Of a DNA stretch of 64,000 nt, positions 8,150-17,016 are shown in pieces. The translations under genes and the position numbers were made by a program. The stretch comes from Streptomyces griseosporeus. Lineage in GTDB: Bacteria; Actinomycetota; Actinomycetes; Streptomycetales; Streptomycetaceae. The notes beneath the pieces are model-generated. The model saw nothing but the letters and a program-made list of their open reading frames with translations. It searched no databases and was not told where the DNA came from. How positions within the stretch are numbered: position 1 is the stretch's first letter; each line of letters starts with the position of its first letter. Location: positions 124,001 through 188,000 of the forward strand of contig NZ_BNBR01000001.1 in the NCBI RefSeq assembly GCF_014656055.1, written 5' to 3'.

Positions 8150-11100
8150 CTACGGCGCCGGCGGGACCGGTGCCGCCGCCTGCCGCTCCCGGTACCGGCG
8201 CAGCGCGTCCTCGACCGACAGCCGGCCCCAACTCTCGCTATCGGCTACCGCCAACCACTCCTCGGCGTAGGCTGCCACGGTCTCGCCGTCCTCGGGAGCG
8301 AGGTCGAGCCGGTCGAGCAGCACGGCCAGTACGCTGGAGGCACCGCGATGGGTGCCGTATGAGCCCAGCCATTCCAGCGCTCGGCGGGTGGCGTCGGCCC
8401 GGTAGGAGGCGTCCACTCTCGGATTGCCGAGCACTGGTGCCAGGAGCCAGCCCAGGTATTTGCCGTGATTGGTCTGCTGGGACCAGTGCGCCAGCGACTC
8501 CAAGGTCTGGAGAGCTCCGGCTAACTGGTCGGCCCGGAGGTCGTCGCGCTTCAGCAGGGCCACCACGACGGCGAACTTCCTGGAGACCTTCTTGGCCGAA
8601 GCGGCAGGAGCCTCAAGCCAGCGGAAGGCCACGCGCACCGCCCGACACTGCTGTTCCGGACGGAGGGCCAGGCCGAGCAGGCCGATCAACAGCCCACGGG
8701 GAGGCTCTGCCTCCTCGTCCTCCAGGACGCCGAGCATGTGCTCGGCGAGACGGGCGGCCCGGACCGGATCCAGGTCGGACCGGAACCAAACCTCCTTGTT
8801 GAGTAGCTTGCAGGCGGGCTCAGACCCGAGATCAAGCAGCTCCAGGAGCCGGTCGATGCACCACGCGTACTGATCGAGATCGAGGTCACGGCGCGCCGCT
8901 AGAGTCAACACGACGCTGGAGACACCTTCGGCGGTGGTGTTCTTCTTGAGCCAGCTCAGCCCCAGGAGGACGGCGTCCTCGGGTCTGGCGGCATCGGACC
9001 ACCGCAGCAACGGGTCGATGACGTACGACGCGTACGGGCGGTCCCCGTGGTACCCCAGCCAGGTGAAGGCGAGCGTCTCGACGGACTCGGGCCAGTTGAG
9101 GGCGAGTTTGGGTCGCCGGAGCAGCCGGGAGAGAAGGAAACGGGCGTCCTCGGAAGGCAGGTGGTCGGCGAGCCATGCCTGTGCCTTCTCCTCGATCGCC
9201 CCGGCCTCGTGGCTTGTGACACCGGGCAGGGCGAGCAGCGGATCCAGGACGAAGGAGGCTTCCGGCCGTGTTCCATGGTCGTTCAGCCAGGCGAGCGCGA
9301 GGCGGGCGGCCCGAGAGGTCCGGCCCTCGAGGAATCTGCGGTGTTCCAGCAGCGGACCCAGCACGTACGTCGCCTCGAACTCCAGCTCGTTTTCATCCAG
9401 CCAGTCCAGTGCACGGTCCACTGCATCACGGCGTGGACCGGCGCCGGCGCCGCTCTTCAGCACATCCACCAGCGTGCTCCGCGTCACCGCGGGGTTGTAC
9501 GTGTCGCCCAGCAAGGTCAATGCGGTGCGGGCCGCCTCGTCGACGTGCCCGGCGACGGCATCGGGACGCAGGAGCGCGGACACGACATACGTGCCGCCGT
9601 TGTCCAGCCCGTGCCGGCTGAGCCAGGTCACCGCGTCGTCCGCCAGCTTCCGCGTGGTCTCACGGTCGATGTCCGAGCGGCTCAGCAGGGAGCTGAGCAG
9701 GAACTTCGCGTCGTCGATCAGGCCGTTCTCCACCAGCCATATCTGGGCGTCGGCGATCGCCGCTGCCGCCCTCTTGGCGCCGAGACCCTTACGGAGCAGC
9801 ACTTCGGCCAGCACGTAGGACGACCGACGGACCGGCACATGGCGACCCAGCCACCCGAACGCGTGGTTGAGTACGACTCGTGCCTCCGTGGCCTCCCGGC
9901 ACTGTGCCAGTAACGGCTCCAGGACGAACGCGGCGTCGATGTGGCCCCCATGCGCCTTCAGCCACGTGTAGGCGCTCCGTGTCACGCGGGCTACCTGGCC
10001 GTCCCGGAGCTTCTCACTGCGCAAGGCGGCGGCCAGCACCAGCGCGGCGGCCGAGGGCGGTGGCTCAGCGCCGAGCCAGGCCAGCGCCCTGTCGACCGCG
10101 CGGGTCTGACGCGGCTCATCGAGATCCTTCCGGAGCAGCAGCGGGCGCAGCACCAGGCCGGCGTCGGGATTCCGCTTGCTCTGCTCCATCCGCTTGAGCG
10201 ACAGGTCGATCACCTCGACCGCACGGTCGGCGCCGAGGTCCTTGCACCGAAGCAGGGCGGCGAGCAGCCGAGCGCCCGCTCTGCTCAAGGCCCGCTGCTC
10301 TTCGAGCCACCCGAGCGTGTGTGCCGCGACCTTGTCGCGGTCGGAGGCGGAGACTCCGTCGGTCTCGATCAGAAGCCGGAGCAGCGGGCTCACCTCACGG
10401 GTCGTCCGCTGCCGCTCCACCCATGCCAGGCAGGCGTCCACGAGATGCTCGGACACACCGCCGACCGAGTTGCGTACGGCGCTGTCCAGGGCGGTCGCCG
10501 CCTTGCCGGGATCGCGCTCCTCGGTCTCCTCCAGCCAGGGCCCGACCAGCCGGTCCCAGTTGTCGTCCACCGCCTTGCGCCAGGGCGAACCCGACAGCAT
10601 GGTGAGCATGATGGACCGGCCGGCCTGCGGTTCGCCGGCGACCAGTGCGGCCAGCTGACCGATGTTGTCCGCGAGCCAGTTCGCGCAGGCGCGCTCCAGT
10701 GTCCTGCGCTGTGTGTCCACGAGATCGGCTGACCACCGCCGCAGGTGGCGGGAGGCCACGCCGAAGGTCCGGGCGCCGGCCAGGAAAGCGGACAGCAGTG
10801 CCTTCAGGACCTCAGCGCGGAGCGTTTCGTCTTCCGGGTCGACAGCGGCCATCCGCAGGAACTCGTCCGTGACGACGTCGTGGACGGAGTCGATGCCCTG
10901 GCCGGACTCCACTAGCCAGCCCAGGTGCAGCAGCCGCCCGACCACTCCTTCGGGGCCGTTCCGGAAGGTCGCGTCCGGCCACAGGGCGAGGAACCGCCGC
11001 ACGGCCTCCTCGACCGCGTCCTGATCCTGCTCGCACGAGGCCGCCGCGACCGCCGAAGCGAGCAGCTGGGTTTCCTTGGCAGGCTCGCCGAAGTCCTGCT

Positions 11101-12676
11101 CGGTGCGCTGCTGCAGCCAGATGAGCAGATCCGTGGGCCGGGGCGGGAGGAAATCCAGCTCGCTGACGCCGAGCTTGAGCCGGGCCTCGAGTTCCCGTGC
11201 GATGAGCAGTGCGATGATCGGCCGCTGCCCGCACGCCTGCGACAGCCGTCGCGCGTCCTTGGGTTTCTCCAGCATTCCGGGCGCGACTTTCACGAAGATC
11301 TGGCTGATCACCTTTTCCGTGTGGTCGCGGTCGATACGGAGGGGGACCTCGTCGAGCAGAATCCGGACACCGCTCTTTCTGACCGTCCTGAGCATGCCCG
11401 GCCGGACCGACGCTACGCAGGCGACGCGACCGTCCGGGTCCTCCGTCTGCAGTGCCTCACCGAGTGCCTTGATGTTCAGGGCCTCATAACTGTCGAGATA
11501 GTCGAAGATCAGCAGTACCCTCTGCCGCCCGACCTGTTCCCGGACGGCGGCCATGACGTCGTCGGTCGACACCTCGGGGGAACCGGCGACGTGCAGCACC
11601 TGCCAGGGTTCGCGCTGCTCGAGCGCGACCTTGGCGATCTCGAAAACCGTCCGGGTCTTTCCCGCCCCCGCCGGACCGATCAACAGGAAGCCCCGTTTGG
11701 GCTCCTGCTCCGAAGCCGAGCGGTTCAGCTTGTCCAGCTTGCCAAACAGCCGTTTAGGGTCCGAGCCGTCACGGGGGCTGACAAAGGGGAGATTCTTCTG
11801 GACCAGGTAGGAGCCCTTGCCCCGAAGCCGCGCCAGCTCCTCGGCGTGGGTGCGGATGTGCGGCGAGAGCCGGACCCGGCTCCCGAACGGCACGGGGCTG
11901 CCGCCGTCATGGCGGCGCTCCACGAGGTAGGGAACCTGCACGACCGCCGCGGTGCTCATCCTCGCCTTGGCCCGCTCCAGCACTGTGGGCAGGTCGGGCG
12001 GCCAGGCCCGCGAACGCTCCAACTCCGCCAGCAGGTGGGAGGTGAACAGGCCGCGGCCCTCGGCTGAGAGGTTGGCCGCGCCGCGGCCGTCCTGCGTGGC
12101 GTAGGCGCTCGCGAGGCGCCCCTGGCTGTCGGCCGACTCCGTGCGTCCGAGGGACAGGGTGCCGGGCAGGCTGGAGGCGGGGACATCGAAGACCCGGCAC
12201 GCGTCGACGACACAGATCTTCTCGCGGATCCCCTCGTAGCGCCGGTCGTGCAGCAGGTTCCGCTCGAACTCCCCCATCGGCAAGTTGACCTCGTAGGCGG
12301 GTCTGGCATCGGCGCAAAACAGCCGCTGCTGGTCCCTGTCGTCGAGGATGCCGTGCCCGCTCCAGGCGAACCACAGCAGATCGCCGCGCCATTCGGGCAG
12401 TTCGTCGACCAGGACCCGCTCCACCTCCGCCTGGGTGGCCGGGCGCGGTGTCAGCCCGAGCTTCCCGGCAACAGCCGCCACCTCGGTGCGCGCCTGCTCC
12501 CCCGGTGACACCAGCAGCCTGATGTGTGCGGCCGGTACACCCTTCGACCGCAGCCACCGGGCGTGCCAGCAGGCGTCGAGCGCGGGGCCGTGAAGCGGGC
12601 GCAGACGGGGAGAGGCGTACGTATCGACACCGACGAGCACCGCGTACGTCAAGTCGGGGCGAGTCGTCGGGTTCAC
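8150..12676 (-). CDS. Caspase-like protease fused to P-loop NTPase and helical repeats
   Basis: A protein of 1,508 residues from GTG at 12676. Residues 1-260 form a caspase (peptidase C14) domain, with strand YAVLVGVDTY, catalytic His108 in AWSGHG and Cys160 in VVDACR. Residues 330-560 form a STAND/NACHT-like NTPase: Walker A GPAGAGKT (334-341) and Walker B LLIFDYLD (Asp392). From about residue 750 to the end come many repeats of about 37 residues with a WL...A..VL.PLL pattern, probably an alpha-solenoid sensor. Family knowledge suggests ligand sensing, oligomerisation and protease activation, as in bacterial NLR-like conflict systems. The start overlaps the stop of the upstream hydrolase gene by GTGA, so the two are translationally coupled. 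Trigger and protease substrate are unknown. Confidence 0.9.
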   Translation of the reverse strand: MNPTTRPDLTYAVLVGVDTYASPRLRPLHGPALDACWHARWLRSKGVPAAHIRLLVSPGEQARTEVAAVAGKLGLTPRPATQAEVERVLVDELPEWRGDLLWFAWSGHGILDDRDQQRLFCADARPAYEVNLPMGEFERNLLHDRRYEGIREKICVVDACRVFDVPASSLPGTLSLGRTESADSQGRLASAYATQDGRGAANLSAEGRGLFTSHLLAELERSRAWPPDLPTVLERAKARMSTAAVVQVPYLVERRHDGGSPVPFGSRVRLSPHIRTHAEELARLRGKGSYLVQKNLPFVSPRDGSDPKRLFGKLDKLNRSASEQEPKRGFLLIGPAGAGKTRTVFEIAKVALEQREPWQVLHVAGSPEVSTDDVMAAVREQVGRQRVLLIFDYLDSYEALNIKALGEALQTEDPDGRVACVASVRPGMLRTVRKSGVRILLDEVPLRIDRDHTEKVISQIFVKVAPGMLEKPKDARRLSQACGQRPIIALLIARELEARLKLGVSELDFLPPRPTDLLIWLQQRTEQDFGEPAKETQLLASAVAAASCEQDQDAVEEAVRRFLALWPDATFRNGPEGVVGRLLHLGWLVESGQGIDSVHDVVTDEFLRMAAVDPEDETLRAEVLKALLSAFLAGARTFGVASRHLRRWSADLVDTQRRTLERACANWLADNIGQLAALVAGEPQAGRSIMLTMLSGSPWRKAVDDNWDRLVGPWLEETEERDPGKAATALDSAVRNSVGGVSEHLVDACLAWVERQRTTREVSPLLRLLIETDGVSASDRDKVAAHTLGWLEEQRALSRAGARLLAALLRCKDLGADRAVEVIDLSLKRMEQSKRNPDAGLVLRPLLLRKDLDEPRQTRAVDRALAWLGAEPPPSAAALVLAAALRSEKLRDGQVARVTRSAYTWLKAHGGHIDAAFVLEPLLAQCREATEARVVLNHAFGWLGRHVPVRRSSYVLAEVLLRKGLGAKRAAAAIADAQIWLVENGLIDDAKFLLSSLLSRSDIDRETTRKLADDAVTWLSRHGLDNGGTYVVSALLRPDAVAGHVDEAARTALTLLGDTYNPAVTRSTLVDVLKSGAGAGPRRDAVDRALDWLDENELEFEATYVLGPLLEHRRFLEGRTSRAARLALAWLNDHGTRPEASFVLDPLLALPGVTSHEAGAIEEKAQAWLADHLPSEDARFLLSRLLRRPKLALNWPESVETLAFTWLGYHGDRPYASYVIDPLLRWSDAARPEDAVLLGLSWLKKNTTAEGVSSVVLTLAARRDLDLDQYAWCIDRLLELLDLGSEPACKLLNKEVWFRSDLDPVRAARLAEHMLGVLEDEEAEPPRGLLIGLLGLALRPEQQCRAVRVAFRWLEAPAASAKKVSRKFAVVVALLKRDDLRADQLAGALQTLESLAHWSQQTNHGKYLGWLLAPVLGNPRVDASYRADATRRALEWLGSYGTHRGASSVLAVLLDRLDLAPEDGETVAAYAEEWLAVADSESWGRLSVEDALRRYRERQAAAPVPPAP

Positions 12677-13863
12677 GCACACTCTCCGATGGCGTCGGCG
12701 AGGATCCGATGGACCGCGGGGTTGGTGAAGTACGCGCTGTGTGCGGCCAGGAACGGCTGGCCCGAGGTGACGTCCACGTCCGAGACCCGGCCCGGGAAGA
12801 GCTGCCCGGCCAGGAAGCCAAGGGGATCGTGGCGGTCGTAGAGATTGGTCCATCGCGGGAAGTGCGGTGGCAGCGGCTGGCCGAACTCCAGGCTGGGCAG
12901 GGCGTTCATGCCGTAGAGCTGGCCCGTCTGGGAGCCGGCGGTGATGAGGTGGCTCACCTCCGCGAGCGCCCGGTCCACCAGCAGGTCCACGGCCGCGATG
13001 CCGCCCAGGCTGTGCGCGAAGAGGACCACCGGGCCCTCGGAGCGGGCCACCTCGGACACCCGCTCCGCGATGAACTGGCGCAGCCCCTCGCCCCGCACCG
13101 CGTAGTGCAGGATGTCGCCCACCTGGAAGGCGGAGCCGTCCGTGACCCAGTCCCGCCGGCCGTTCATCACCCGGTTGAAGACGTACATGGCGGGCGTTAC
13201 GGCCAGCTTTCCCATCACACCGCGTACGTCGGCGCCCAGAGCCTGGCTGATCAGCAGGACTGCGCGGTCTCGTTCCTCTACCGTCCAGGGGAGGGGCTCC
13301 CCGGCCAGCTGATACTCCGCCAGAAACTCTGCCACCACGGCCGCAGCGAGCATCGAGGCGCACGTGCCGTCCGAGGAAGCCCGGGCGATCGCGCGCCGGC
13401 AGTCTGCCGAGCCCCGTATCCCGTCCAGCACGGAGGACACCGCCAGCCGAAGGCGATCGGCGCCCGCACTCCCGGCCAACTCAGCGAGTTCTTCGGGCAG
13501 TTCCACGGACAGCACGGTGGCCCGGCGTTCCAGCTCCGGCCCCGAGCGGTCGCCCAGCACCCGGCGGCCCGCCCGGTCCCCGCCGGCCGCGCCCAACTCG
13601 CGAAGCTCGTACAACGGATCGGCGTACAGCAGGTTCCACCGGACGATCTTCTCGTCCTCGGGCAGGAGGTCCTCCTTGCCACGGTAACCAGGAACGGTCC
13701 TGGACGACATGCCCGGGCGCACGCCATGGGCGCCGCCCCAGTAGCAGCTGTGCAGCGCAATTCCGGGGTCGATCCGGTCGAGGCCCTTCCGCAGCAGTCC
13801 CCATGTTGACTCGTACGCATCGGCACGTACGCCCGTTCCGTGCACGAACACCACTGCGGCCAT
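12673..13863 (-). CDS. Alpha/beta hydrolase (lipase-like) coupled to caspase-NTPase
   Basis: A protein of 396 residues. It opens with the oxyanion-loop strand AVVFVHGTGVR, has a nucleophile elbow FAHSLGG (Ser285), and likely acid and base at YDRHDPLGF (Asp346) and FLAAHSAYF (His375). A long insert (about 45-260) precedes the elbow, unlike compact esterases, and may be a lid or interaction region. There is no signal peptide, so it acts in the cytoplasm. The ATG at 13863 follows GGGAGGAGACGGC; a longer frame to 13911 lacks such a site. Its TGA overlaps the GTG of the caspase gene. Lipase or esterase effector activity is inferred; it could instead be processed by the caspase. Confidence 0.85.
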   Translation of the reverse strand: MAAVVFVHGTGVRADAYESTWGLLRKGLDRIDPGIALHSCYWGGAHGVRPGMSSRTVPGYRGKEDLLPEDEKIVRWNLLYADPLYELRELGAAGGDRAGRRVLGDRSGPELERRATVLSVELPEELAELAGSAGADRLRLAVSSVLDGIRGSADCRRAIARASSDGTCASMLAAAVVAEFLAEYQLAGEPLPWTVEERDRAVLLISQALGADVRGVMGKLAVTPAMYVFNRVMNGRRDWVTDGSAFQVGDILHYAVRGEGLRQFIAERVSEVARSEGPVVLFAHSLGGIAAVDLLVDRALAEVSHLITAGSQTGQLYGMNALPSLEFGQPLPPHFPRWTNLYDRHDPLGFLAGQLFPGRVSDVDVTSGQPFLAAHSAYFTNPAVHRILADAIGECA

Positions 13864-13964
13864 GCCGTCTCCTCCCACCCCATCGACACGTCGAACGAAC
13901 AACGTGGTCAAGGGTGCGTTGTCCTGAGTCCTTGAGTCTCAGCGCGAACAGTCAGGGTCGGTGG

Positions 13965-15878
13965 TTACGGCAAAGACCCTGGGAGTCCATGAACGAGTAG
14001 TTCATTATGACCTTTCCGCTGAATGTTCTTGTTGGCTTCCGTGATCCGCCACTTCCAGCACCCACGACACCAACACGTCCGAGAGGTAGTGCTGTTCTGT
14101 TCCCTGTGCTCGGGGTCCACGCAGTGAGTGTGCGTGACGATGAGCCGAAGAAGCCTCAAGGCGCAGGTCTTGGACAGGGCACCCGAACGGAGAATCCCGA
14201 GCAGATGGTGACGTATGTCCGCAATGGCCACAGCTTCGGCTGCAGGGTCTTCGCACTCCCGGAAGCATTCGACGGCATCCATGAGTAAGTTGACTGCATC
14301 TAACTTGTAATGGGCCCGATCAAGCTCGTAGCTGACCATGAGTAGTGACAGGCCCAGTCGTGCCGGAGTGTCCGCACGTTCAAGGGACAGAGTCTTCAGT
14401 GTTTCGGCGATCGCAAGGAGGTCCTCAACGTGATGTCCCGTTCTGAGGTAAGGTGCGGTAAATCCCGCAAGTACAGTGGCGGTAACTGCTCTGCTGCGCA
14501 CCGGGGCGCCCGTGATCAGAGCGATCAGGTTCGAGTGCTCTTCCTTGAACCACCAAATTGCCTCAGAGATACCAGAGAAGCACTGAGAGGCTTGCTCGCG
14601 TAGAGGAGTTGAACGCTCTTTTTCAATTATGCGGGAGCGTGCAGCTCTGGATTTCATCACATAGTGTCGGTGCAGGCGGTATTCCGCGGCATTGCGCTGG
14701 TGGGGGTGCTGATGACCAACCTCATCGGCGTAAAGGCGCATCAGGTCGTGCAGACTCCAGCGGCCCCAGACCTGCCCGGGCACGATCAGGTGCGCGTCGG
14801 CCAGGTGTCGCAGCAGATCTTCGGCCCTGTCCGTATCGGTGTCGGCAAGGTGGGTGGCGGCTTCGGTGGACAGATCTGGGCCGGGGTCGATGGGCAGCAG
14901 TCTGAATATGCGGGCCTGGTCGGGGGTGAGGTGCCGGTAGGACAGCTCGAAGGCAGCACGTACGGCGCGGTCGGGGCGGGCGAGTTTGTCCAGTCGGGTG
15001 TGTTCGGCCTGCAACGCGGCGGCCAGGGATGCGGCCGGCCGGGTGGGGGCGGCCGCCAGTATGGCGGCGGCGATGCGCAGCGCGAGGGGCAGGCCCGCGC
15101 ACAAGCGGGCGATCACGGCGGTGGCTTGGATGTCATCGGCGAAGCGCGTGTCGTCGTTGCCGCGGGCGTGGCGCAGGGCTTGGTCGAGCACGGCGATGGA
15201 GGCGGCCTCGCTGAGGGTGTCGAGGTCATGGAGGCGAGCGTCGAGACCGTCGAGGGTGTGGCGGGACGTAACCACGGCCGCAGTAGTACCGTCGGTGGGC
15301 AGCAGCGGGCGGGCCTGGCCGCTGGTGGAGGCGTTGTCGATGACGACAAGGATGCGCCGGTCCTCGCGGGCGTACGCGGCCAGCACGCTGCGGTAGAGGC
15401 GTTGCCGGTTTTCCAGGCCGTTGGGGATGTGCTCGCCGGGAATGCCCAGGGAGCGCAGCAGTCCTTCCAGGGCCCGTTCCGGGGGGACGTGGCGTTCGGG
15501 GTCGTAGCCGGCGAGGTCGGTGAACAGCACCCCGCCGGGGAACCAACCCGGCTGTCCGAGGGCCCGGGCGGCGGTCTGGACGGCGAGTTCGGTCTTGCCG
15601 ATGCCCGCCAGTCCCGACACCGCGCTCACCGGCACTCCCCGCTGCTCGCCGCCCGCGCCGCCGATGGTGGGGGCCAGGTCTGCCAGCAGTTGCTCGACGT
15701 GCTTGTCACGGCCGGTGAAGGCAGAAGCAGGGGCGGGCAGCCCGGACAGCGCCGGGGTGATCGCCGGCGGCAGGTGCACAGTGATGTCCCGGCCCTGGAC
15801 GACCGCGTTGAAGAAGGACCCACCCGTGATGGTGTTGCTCGTCGCGCCGCCCTCACGGGCGTCGCCCACGTCAGTCAC
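13965..15878 (-). CDS. NB-ARC/STAND ATPase with N-terminal signalling motif
   Basis: A protein of 637 residues from GTG at 15878, overlapping the upstream gene's TGA (GTGA). Residues 14-35 carry a short motif, NTITGG...VVQGRD, also present at the C-terminus of the upstream protein. Then comes FTGRDKHVEQLL, a P-loop SGLAGIGKT (to Thr96), Walker B RRILVVIDN, and winged-helix and ARC-like segments (LPLALRIAAA, SLHDLMRLYADE). The C-terminal 180 residues are helical, without clear TPRs. The DNA from about 14000 to 14690 is noticeably AT-richer than its surroundings, hinting at recombination of the sensor end. Likely a nucleotide-switched receptor; ligand unknown. Confidence 0.85.
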   Translation of the reverse strand: MTDVGDAREGGATSNTITGGSFFNAVVQGRDITVHLPPAITPALSGLPAPASAFTGRDKHVEQLLADLAPTIGGAGGEQRGVPVSAVSGLAGIGKTELAVQTAARALGQPGWFPGGVLFTDLAGYDPERHVPPERALEGLLRSLGIPGEHIPNGLENRQRLYRSVLAAYAREDRRILVVIDNASTSGQARPLLPTDGTTAAVVTSRHTLDGLDARLHDLDTLSEAASIAVLDQALRHARGNDDTRFADDIQATAVIARLCAGLPLALRIAAAILAAAPTRPAASLAAALQAEHTRLDKLARPDRAVRAAFELSYRHLTPDQARIFRLLPIDPGPDLSTEAATHLADTDTDRAEDLLRHLADAHLIVPGQVWGRWSLHDLMRLYADEVGHQHPHQRNAAEYRLHRHYVMKSRAARSRIIEKERSTPLREQASQCFSGISEAIWWFKEEHSNLIALITGAPVRSRAVTATVLAGFTAPYLRTGHHVEDLLAIAETLKTLSLERADTPARLGLSLLMVSYELDRAHYKLDAVNLLMDAVECFRECEDPAAEAVAIADIRHHLLGILRSGALSKTCALRLLRLIVTHTHCVDPEHREQNSTTSRTCWCRGCWKWRITEANKNIQRKGHNELLVHGLPGSLP

Positions 15879-16336
15879 GGTGCCGAGTCGGCTGCGCTGT
15901 CCCCGGGAGCGCCGGAGGCAGATCGCGGGGAAGGCGAGGGCGCGGTGGTGAAGGCCAGGTTGGCGAAGTCCCGGCCCTGGATGACCGGCCCGTTCTGGGT
16001 ACCGCCACTGACGGTGTTGGTTACCGACCCGCCCCCGGCACGCACCAGTTCCGCCTGCGCCCGCCATGCCGCAAGACGGGAACGGAAGTCGTCATCGATC
16101 GCGGCACGCACCGCCAGAGCCGTACTCAACGCCTGCGCCCGGTCTTGATCATTCGGGTTGGCGGCAAGGCCGACCAGTTCTACCTCCCCTGAACTGTGTG
16201 TCGGGGCCCGCCCCCCGTCGTCCCGGCCGAACGGGCGCCGCACCAGTGCACTCAGCCCCGCCCAGACCTGCTGGCCCAGCTCCCCGCCGGCCCCACCGGC
16301 TAGCGCCGCCAGTAACCCCACCGACACCGGATCCAT
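15875..16336 (-). CDS. Small putative effector protein with shared QGRD motif
   Basis: A protein of 153 residues. The N-terminus MDPVSVGLLAALAGGAGGEL has a hydrophobic/amphipathic helix, followed by WAGLSALVRRPF and a helical middle. The C-terminal region has NTVSGG...PVIQGRDF (about residues 107-128), matching the motif at the start of the downstream NB-ARC ATPase. Paired motifs in an effector and its NLR-like ATPase are the hallmark of bacterial amyloid signalling sequences; assignment here is by analogy. The TGA overlaps the GTG of the ATPase gene. A membrane-targeting killer domain is an inference from the N-terminal helix. Confidence 0.7.
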   Translation of the reverse strand: MDPVSVGLLAALAGGAGGELGQQVWAGLSALVRRPFGRDDGGRAPTHSSGEVELVGLAANPNDQDRAQALSTALAVRAAIDDDFRSRLAAWRAQAELVRAGGGSVTNTVSGGTQNGPVIQGRDFANLAFTTAPSPSPRSASGAPGDSAADSAP

Positions 16337-16734
16337 ACCTCACCATCCTCACCGTGCGTCGCCATGGACTTCGTATGGAGTGACGAACGGAGACGAGAGT
16401 CAGTTCCCACCAGGACCCGAACGCTCAACCGGCGGACGTATGTTGCCGGACCAGCAGATTGCCATGGCGCTGGTTCAAACGCTGCTCGCGCTGGCTGCTG
16501 CTGTTAGCGGACTGCGAGACCATGGTGATCACACTCAAGGTCTCGGCCCGCGACAAAGGCGGAATCCGGACGACTGTGTCTGAGCACGTGGACGATTGCC
16601 GGACTCCTGTGCAGCGCAATCGACGGGTGGGCACGCATGACGTGTCGTCGAAAGACGCCAGCGGACGGATACGGCGCTCTTGGCCTGTGCCCGCTCTTAG
16701 GCGCACCTCGCTGGCCGTCATTACTTCGGCTTGA

Positions 16735-16830
16735 CGCAACGGTGCCGCCGGCCTGGAGGTAGTAGCCGTCGCCGATGCGGATAGGGTCGATGTCCTCCAT
16801 CGGGACGAACGCGTGAATCTCGATGGCCTT
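16735..16830 (-). pseudogene. Fragment of a Ku-type DNA-end-binding protein gene
   Basis: Thirty-two codons read KAIEIHAFVPMEDIDPIRIG followed by DGYYLQAGGTVA, which matches the conserved core of bacterial Ku (AIEI..FVP...IDPIRIGDGYYL). The flanking codons in all frames do not continue the family, so this is a small relic. The rest of the 16337-17016 gap holds no gene I can support. Confidence 0.7.
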
Positions 16831-17016
16831 CCAGCCGACATCACCCTCAGCGCCGGGCGATCCGTACGAGGCCTCGTCCACACCACGGGCGGCGGCCCGT
16901 CCTCCGGGCGGGCCGGCTCCGGCTCCGGCTCCGGCATCGTGCTCATCCCGACCACGATCCGCGGCTTCATCACCCCGCCTCGGAAGGCCACCCCGCACCT
17001 CACCGCCCGCGACGGC

